A program made the position numbers and the translations under genes. The notes beneath the pieces were generated by a model. That model worked only from the letters and a program-made list of their open reading frames with translations, had not been told where the DNA came from and made no database searches. Below, piece by piece: positions 14,599-18,023 of a stretch of DNA of 18,023 nucleotides (positions within the stretch are counted from its first letter, which is position 1; every line of letters starts with the position of its first letter). The stretch lies in assembly GCA_002708345.1 (NCBI GenBank), contig PANG01000085.1:1-18023 (forward strand), in the 5' to 3' direction. The DNA comes from Planctomycetaceae bacterium (GTDB taxonomy: Bacteria > Planctomycetota > Planctomycetia > Pirellulales > Pirellulaceae).

Positions 14599-15552
14599 TC
14601 AGTGATAGAAGATCTTCTCGGCGGTCTTTGCGAGCAACCAGGACCTGTCCCCGTCCGAGAGGAAATCGGCCTTCTCTTTAATCAGGTCGATCGAGGGACC
14701 GTACTCGTGGCCGTCAACGACCTGGAAGGGACCATCGCTGGCCCACATCAGCCGCTCGGGGCCAAAACTGTCGAGTAATCGACGGATCATCGGCAGCAGG
14801 TCCAGGTAGGGGGCCTGTTTCTTGCCCAGGGCATAGTAGGCCGAGACCTTGACCGACACGTTCCGGTGCCGGGCCAGGCGGCAGAGGTTATCCAGTTCCT
14901 TCACTTCCACCTGGCCGCTGATCCCGATCCGTGCGAAGTGGTCGATCACGACCGGCGTGTCGGGGTACTTTTCACACATGCGGTCCATTTCCGGAAGGTA
15001 CTCCGGGTTGACCAGGTGGCACATCGCCAGTCCCTCGCGTGCGCCAGTGTCCCACATCGCCTGCATCGGTGGACGATCGAGCCAACTGCCTGGCTGGAAG
15101 TCGCCCGGGCGGATTCGGAAACCTCGCACCCCGCGGCGTTTCATCTGTCGCATCGTTTTGCCGGGCTGATCATTTTCATCAATCACCGCTACCCCGCCAA
15201 AGACCCCGCGGTGTTGCCGCATCATGTCCAGCATGTAGCTGTTGTCAAAACCATAAAAGCTCATCTGGATCAGCACGATCCGTCCTACCCCATGCGGCTT
15301 GCAATGGGAAAACAGCTGCTCGGGAGTAAAACTTGGTGGTTTCATCCCCTCGACCGTGTAATTCTCGGCAAGCGGATAAGCGTCTGTATCCGGCGTCCAG
15401 ACATGCACGTGGGCATCAATCCAGTTTTCCATCGGTTCTCCTCGTCGAGCTGCCTCAACGGTTGTCCCGGCAAGGCCGGTTGCCACCAGCGTGCTGGCCG
15501 CACAGCCATGAAGAAACTGACGTCGTGTTGAGCCCCTGTCTTCGATGGACAT
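14599..15552 (-). CDS. Tat-exported amidohydrolase (amidohydrolase_2 / lactonase-like)
   Basis: A 317-residue metal-dependent hydrolase of the TIM-barrel amidohydrolase_2 group, which includes fuconolactonase- and muconolactone-type lactonases. The N-terminus carries a twin-arginine signal, STRRQFL (8-14), followed by a hydrophobic stretch ending near Ala35, so the folded enzyme is likely exported. Metal-site motifs are DAHVHVW (46-52) with His48 and His50, AMCHLVNP (176-183), IDHFARIG (203-210) with His205, and WASDGPF (270-276) with Asp273. The ATG at 15552 has AGGGG 8 bp before it and directly precedes the Tat signal; the frame continues upstream to 16020 inside the aldo/keto reductase gene but is not family-like there. 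It lies 22 bp after the reductase gene and 26 bp before the transporter fusion, which suggests it processes the substrate outside the cytoplasm before uptake. Confidence 0.9.
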   Translation of the reverse strand: MSIEDRGSTRRQFLHGCAASTLVATGLAGTTVEAARRGEPMENWIDAHVHVWTPDTDAYPLAENYTVEGMKPPSFTPEQLFSHCKPHGVGRIVLIQMSFYGFDNSYMLDMMRQHRGVFGGVAVIDENDQPGKTMRQMKRRGVRGFRIRPGDFQPGSWLDRPPMQAMWDTGAREGLAMCHLVNPEYLPEMDRMCEKYPDTPVVIDHFARIGISGQVEVKELDNLCRLARHRNVSVKVSAYYALGKKQAPYLDLLPMIRRLLDSFGPERLMWASDGPFQVVDGHEYGPSIDLIKEKADFLSDGDRSWLLAKTAEKIFYH

Positions 15553-15574
15553 GATCTTTTCCCCTTGCCTGCTG

Positions 15575-16552
15575 TTAACCATGGGCCGCCTCCAGTAATT
15601 GCTCGATAAGCGGCTCGTCCAGGGCTCCTTTTTCGCATGCGAGTAACGCCCGGTCAACGTGCAGCGGCTGGCGGAAGCCAACGATGGCTGAGCTGACAAG
15701 CGGTTGAGAAAGGACGAAGCGAAGTGCCGCCTGGTCGGGTGCCATCTCATCCAGCTGCCCTGCAATCCGGCTGGCACGGGCCAGGTCTCGCTGGTAAAGG
15801 TCCAGCGGGAAGAACCGGGTCTTGTAAGTATGCTGGGCCGGGGGCTGGTCCAGCAGGGCACCCCCGGCAAAGACGCGGATGGCAAAAACTCCCATCCCCA
15901 GTTCGCCGCAGTCCTCGAGCACCTGTCCGTAGTCGGCTTCCTCAAAACCAGCAGGCGACGGCCGGCAGGCAGTTGGGTTGACCAGGTTATATGGCGTCTG
16001 GATGGTGGCAAAACCGCCACTTTGAATCACCTCACGCAGTGCCCCGGCCTGGCCGAGGCCGGTCAGGCCCAGGTGCTCGACCAGTCCCTCCTCCCGAAGC
16101 ACCTGCATCGCAGCCAGGATCCCTTCTGGATGAAGTACGTCGGCGGGGCTGACCGAGGTGGGCTCCTCTTCCCGCCTGCTGGTGACCGCGTTGTGCAACT
16201 GCAGGAGCGTCACCCGTTCCACTCCCAGCGCCTCGAGGCTCTGCTCCACCGACCTGCGGACCGTCCCGGCGATGTCTCCCAGTTCCCCCGGCATCAGCCG
16301 CACCTTGGTTGCCAGGTGGATACCGGCCGGGTGTCCCAGCTGCTTGAGCACGCTGCCAAGGTTCCGCTCCGAGGATCCCTCACCGTAGCTGGCCGCCGTG
16401 TCAAACCAGTTAATGCCCTGCCCGATGGCATGCTCGACCAGCGCCTGTTGCCCGGCGGTCGGTTCGCCGGTCATCAGCTCGGGAATCGGGCCGCAGCCGA
16501 AGCAGCAGGCGGAAACTTCAATACCGGTTTTTCCCAGTTGCCGCCGTATCAT
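15575..16552 (-). CDS. Aldo/keto reductase
   Basis: A 325-residue NAD(P)H-dependent oxidoreductase of the aldo/keto reductase superfamily, expected in the cytoplasm. The tetrad is complete: Asp51 and Tyr56 in NWFDTAASYGEGSSE (48-62), Lys83 in ATKVR (81-85) and His120 in LLQLHN (116-121). The N-terminal GKTGIEVSACCFGCGPI (7-23) and the C-terminal SSAIVGFRQPLHVDRAL segment match the bacterial sugar- or aldose-dehydrogenase-like branch. The ATG at 16552 overlaps the stop of the upstream dehydratase by one base (TGATG) and has GGGG 7 bp before it, which points to translational coupling. In this operon it could oxidise or reduce a carbonyl or sugar-type intermediate; the substrate is unknown. Confidence 0.92.
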   Translation of the reverse strand: MIRRQLGKTGIEVSACCFGCGPIPELMTGEPTAGQQALVEHAIGQGINWFDTAASYGEGSSERNLGSVLKQLGHPAGIHLATKVRLMPGELGDIAGTVRRSVEQSLEALGVERVTLLQLHNAVTSRREEEPTSVSPADVLHPEGILAAMQVLREEGLVEHLGLTGLGQAGALREVIQSGGFATIQTPYNLVNPTACRPSPAGFEEADYGQVLEDCGELGMGVFAIRVFAGGALLDQPPAQHTYKTRFFPLDLYQRDLARASRIAGQLDEMAPDQAALRFVLSQPLVSSAIVGFRQPLHVDRALLACEKGALDEPLIEQLLEAAHG

Positions 16553-17523
16553 CACTTTGCCCCGCCTTGCCAGGGAAGTTCTTCCAGATCGACATTGCCG
16601 CCGCTGAGGATGATCCCCACGCGTTTCAGCGGCAGGTCGTCAAGCGAGTCGCCAAGCACGGCGGCCAGCGCGGTTGCGGCACTCGGTTCGATCACCAGCT
16701 TGGCACGCTGCCAGAAGAGCTGCATGGCCGAGATGATTTCCGTATCATCGACGCGGATAATTCGTTCCACGTGGTCCCGGATGATGGGCCAGGTGAGATC
16801 TCCCAGGCTGGTCAGAAGCCCGTCGGCAATTGTGTTGGGCGACTGCTGGGGGATCCATTCCCCTGCCTCCATGGATCGGGCGGCATCGTCGGCTCCGGTC
16901 GGTTCGGCCCCCAGTACCTTGATTCCAGGCGCCAGCTCACGACAGGCGATCGATACGCCACTGATCAGCCCACCCCCACCGACCGGGGTGATAATCGCGT
17001 CCAGGCCGGGGACCTCCTCGAGCAGCTCAATCGCCGTAGTTCCCTGGCCGGCAATCACCCGCTGATCGTTGTAGGGATGGATAAAACTGGCACCGGTCTC
17101 GGAGATCACCTCGGCCGCTGTTGACTCGCGAGCTGCCAGGGTCGGCTCGCAGGGGATCACCCGTGCACCATAACCTTCGACGGCTGCCCGTTTGATCGCC
17201 GGGGCGTTACTTGGCATCACGATGTGCGCGGCAATCCCGCGGCTGCGGGCTGCCAGCGCGACCGCCTGGGCATGGTTGCCGCTGCTGTGGGTGACCACGC
17301 CATTGGCCGCCTCTGCCTCTGTTAACGAGAGCACGGCATTGGTGGCGCCACGGAACTTGAAGGCCCCGACTTTCTGCAGGTTCTCACACTTGAAAAACAG
17401 CTGGTGACCGGAGAGTGCATCAAGTGCCTGGCAGGTGATCACCGGGGTCTGGTGGACATGCTCACGGATTCGCTCCCGTGCTTCCTCGATCGCGGCCAGG
17501 TTACATGCATAGGTTGGTTCCAT
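16552..17523 (-). CDS. Threonine dehydratase / serine racemase-like PLP enzyme
   Basis: A 323-residue fold-type II PLP enzyme. Lys56 in KVGAFKFRGA (51-60) binds PLP; THSSGNHAQAVAL (78-90) holds Ser81, the counterpart of the re-face serine of serine racemase; VGGGGLISG (181-189) is the phosphate loop and SGGNVD (307-312) the ring-nitrogen loop. It lacks the C-terminal ACT domain of biosynthetic IlvA. AEPTGADD (206-213) keeps the Glu207-Ala211-Asp213 divalent-metal site of serine racemase and threo-3-hydroxyaspartate dehydratase, and TIADGLLTSLG...TWPIIRD follows as in those enzymes. It probably eliminates ammonia from a hydroxyamino acid to give a keto acid. A near-perfect TAAGGAGGT lies 12 bp before the ATG, a long spacing, and includes the stop codon of the upstream esterase gene. 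Confidence 0.9.
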   Translation of the reverse strand: MEPTYACNLAAIEEARERIREHVHQTPVITCQALDALSGHQLFFKCENLQKVGAFKFRGATNAVLSLTEAEAANGVVTHSSGNHAQAVALAARSRGIAAHIVMPSNAPAIKRAAVEGYGARVIPCEPTLAARESTAAEVISETGASFIHPYNDQRVIAGQGTTAIELLEEVPGLDAIITPVGGGGLISGVSIACRELAPGIKVLGAEPTGADDAARSMEAGEWIPQQSPNTIADGLLTSLGDLTWPIIRDHVERIIRVDDTEIISAMQLFWQRAKLVIEPSAATALAAVLGDSLDDLPLKRVGIILSGGNVDLEELPWQGGAK

Positions 17524-17540
17524 GGCAGGCGTGAACCTCC

Positions 17541-18023
17541 TTATGAGTGCGAAAGTTCTCGAGTCAGCATGGGAAGTCCCAGCTCGCCATTGAAGCGGTG
17601 TCCACCCTCGAACTGGTCTCGCTCAAGCCGATCAGCCGCTGCCAGTCCCCGGTAGAACTGTTCCATCCGGGAAAATGCCTCGTCGGCCCAGGGCTTGACG
17701 ATCAGGCCATCCTCGCTGCCGGTCTCCCAGACGCACGCCCGCGGCGCGATCAGCGATCCAATTTCGGGGACGTCGCCATAACGCAGCAGGCCCGGGATCA
17801 CCTGTCCTCCACAGCTGTAGCGACCCATGACCCGTTCCTGCATCACATTTAATGCTCCGGAAACCACGGCGCAGCGGATGCCGGGTTCCATGGCAGTCGT
17901 CAGCATTGTCATCCGGCCACCGTAGGAGAGGCCGACGCAGCCGATCCGGCTGGCATCGACCCGGGCATGCTGCCGGAGCAGCTGGTATCCCCAGAGGCAA
18001 TCCCGTACGTTCTCGCCCATCAG
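17541..18023 (-). CDS. Alpha/beta hydrolase (dienelactone hydrolase/acetyl-xylan-esterase-like), 5' end outside window
   Basis: The C-terminal 160 residues of an alpha/beta hydrolase enter from the right edge; the start lies outside the window. A complete catalytic triad is visible: the nucleophile elbow GLSYGGR, the acid in WETGSEDGLI and the histidine in FEGGHRFNGE. The phrase LIAPRACVWETGSED is typical of the family with dienelactone hydrolases and acetyl-xylan esterases, which cleave esters of sugars or carboxylic acids. The visible part shows no signal peptide, as that would be upstream. Its stop lies 17 bp before the dehydratase ATG, so it is co-transcribed with the operon. It may remove an ester group from the compound the rest of the operon handles. 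Confidence 0.87.
   Translation of the reverse strand: MMGENVRDCLWGYQLLRQHARVDASRIGCVGLSYGGRMTMLTTAMEPGIRCAVVSGALNVMQERVMGRYSCGGQVIPGLLRYGDVPEIGSLIAPRACVWETGSEDGLIVKPWADEAFSRMEQFYRGLAAADRLERDQFEGGHRFNGELGLPMLTRELSHS

Noticed and set aside
15553..16020. 156-residue N-terminal extension of the amidohydrolase
   Set aside because: It overlaps the aldo/keto reductase gene, and a Tat signal with a good ribosome site starts at 15552.
15704..17065. 453-residue plus-strand open frame opposite the aldo/keto reductase and dehydratase
   Set aside because: Long but antisense to two well-supported enzymes and without recognisable motifs; a by-product of codon bias on the other strand.

Overview
The window reads as chromosomal DNA from a Gram-negative-type bacterium, most likely a member of the Planctomycetota. 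This is inferred from the protein set: a Bax-inhibitor-1 protein next to a DUF309 protein, an OleA-type thiolase, a C26-like protein lacking its nucleophile, and a Tat-exported amidohydrolase. Shine-Dalgarno sequences are often weak or absent, which also fits. No 16S gene or other marker is present, so the phylum call is moderate. DNA is moderately GC-rich. I saw no tRNA, rRNA, CRISPR array, transposase or phage gene.

Left part (1-6455) is housekeeping. On the minus strand a probable operon runs from a Bax-inhibitor-1 membrane protein through a DUF309 protein and GTP cyclohydrolase I (folE) to a membrane protein cut by the left edge. Divergent from it, endonuclease III (nth) and dCTP deaminase (dcd) lie on the plus strand, both concerned with DNA and nucleotide quality. 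Dcd converges on an IT-superfamily ion antiporter, which is preceded on the minus strand by a tandem universal-stress-like protein. A 13-bp tandem duplication carries the stop codons of both convergent genes.

Middle part (6456-11730) has aconitase A on the plus strand, then an OleA/FabH-like thiolase on the minus strand, then a 510-bp gene-free stretch. That stretch holds a candidate promoter whose -35 box lies in an inverted repeat, followed by several stem-loops and a T tract, leading to a class I glutamine-amidotransferase-like (C26) protein with Gly where the catalytic Cys should be. Three strong stem-loops follow this gene.

Right part (11731-18023) is a tightly packed six-gene minus-strand operon, read right to left: alpha/beta hydrolase (cut by the window edge), serine-racemase/threonine-dehydratase-like PLP enzyme, aldo/keto reductase, Tat-exported amidohydrolase, a fusion of a TctC solute-binding domain with a TctB membrane domain, and TctA. 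It looks like an uptake-and-catabolism unit for a carboxylate or lactone-type substrate. The TctC-TctB fusion is the most unusual object in the window, because it puts the binding protein and the small membrane subunit in one polypeptide.
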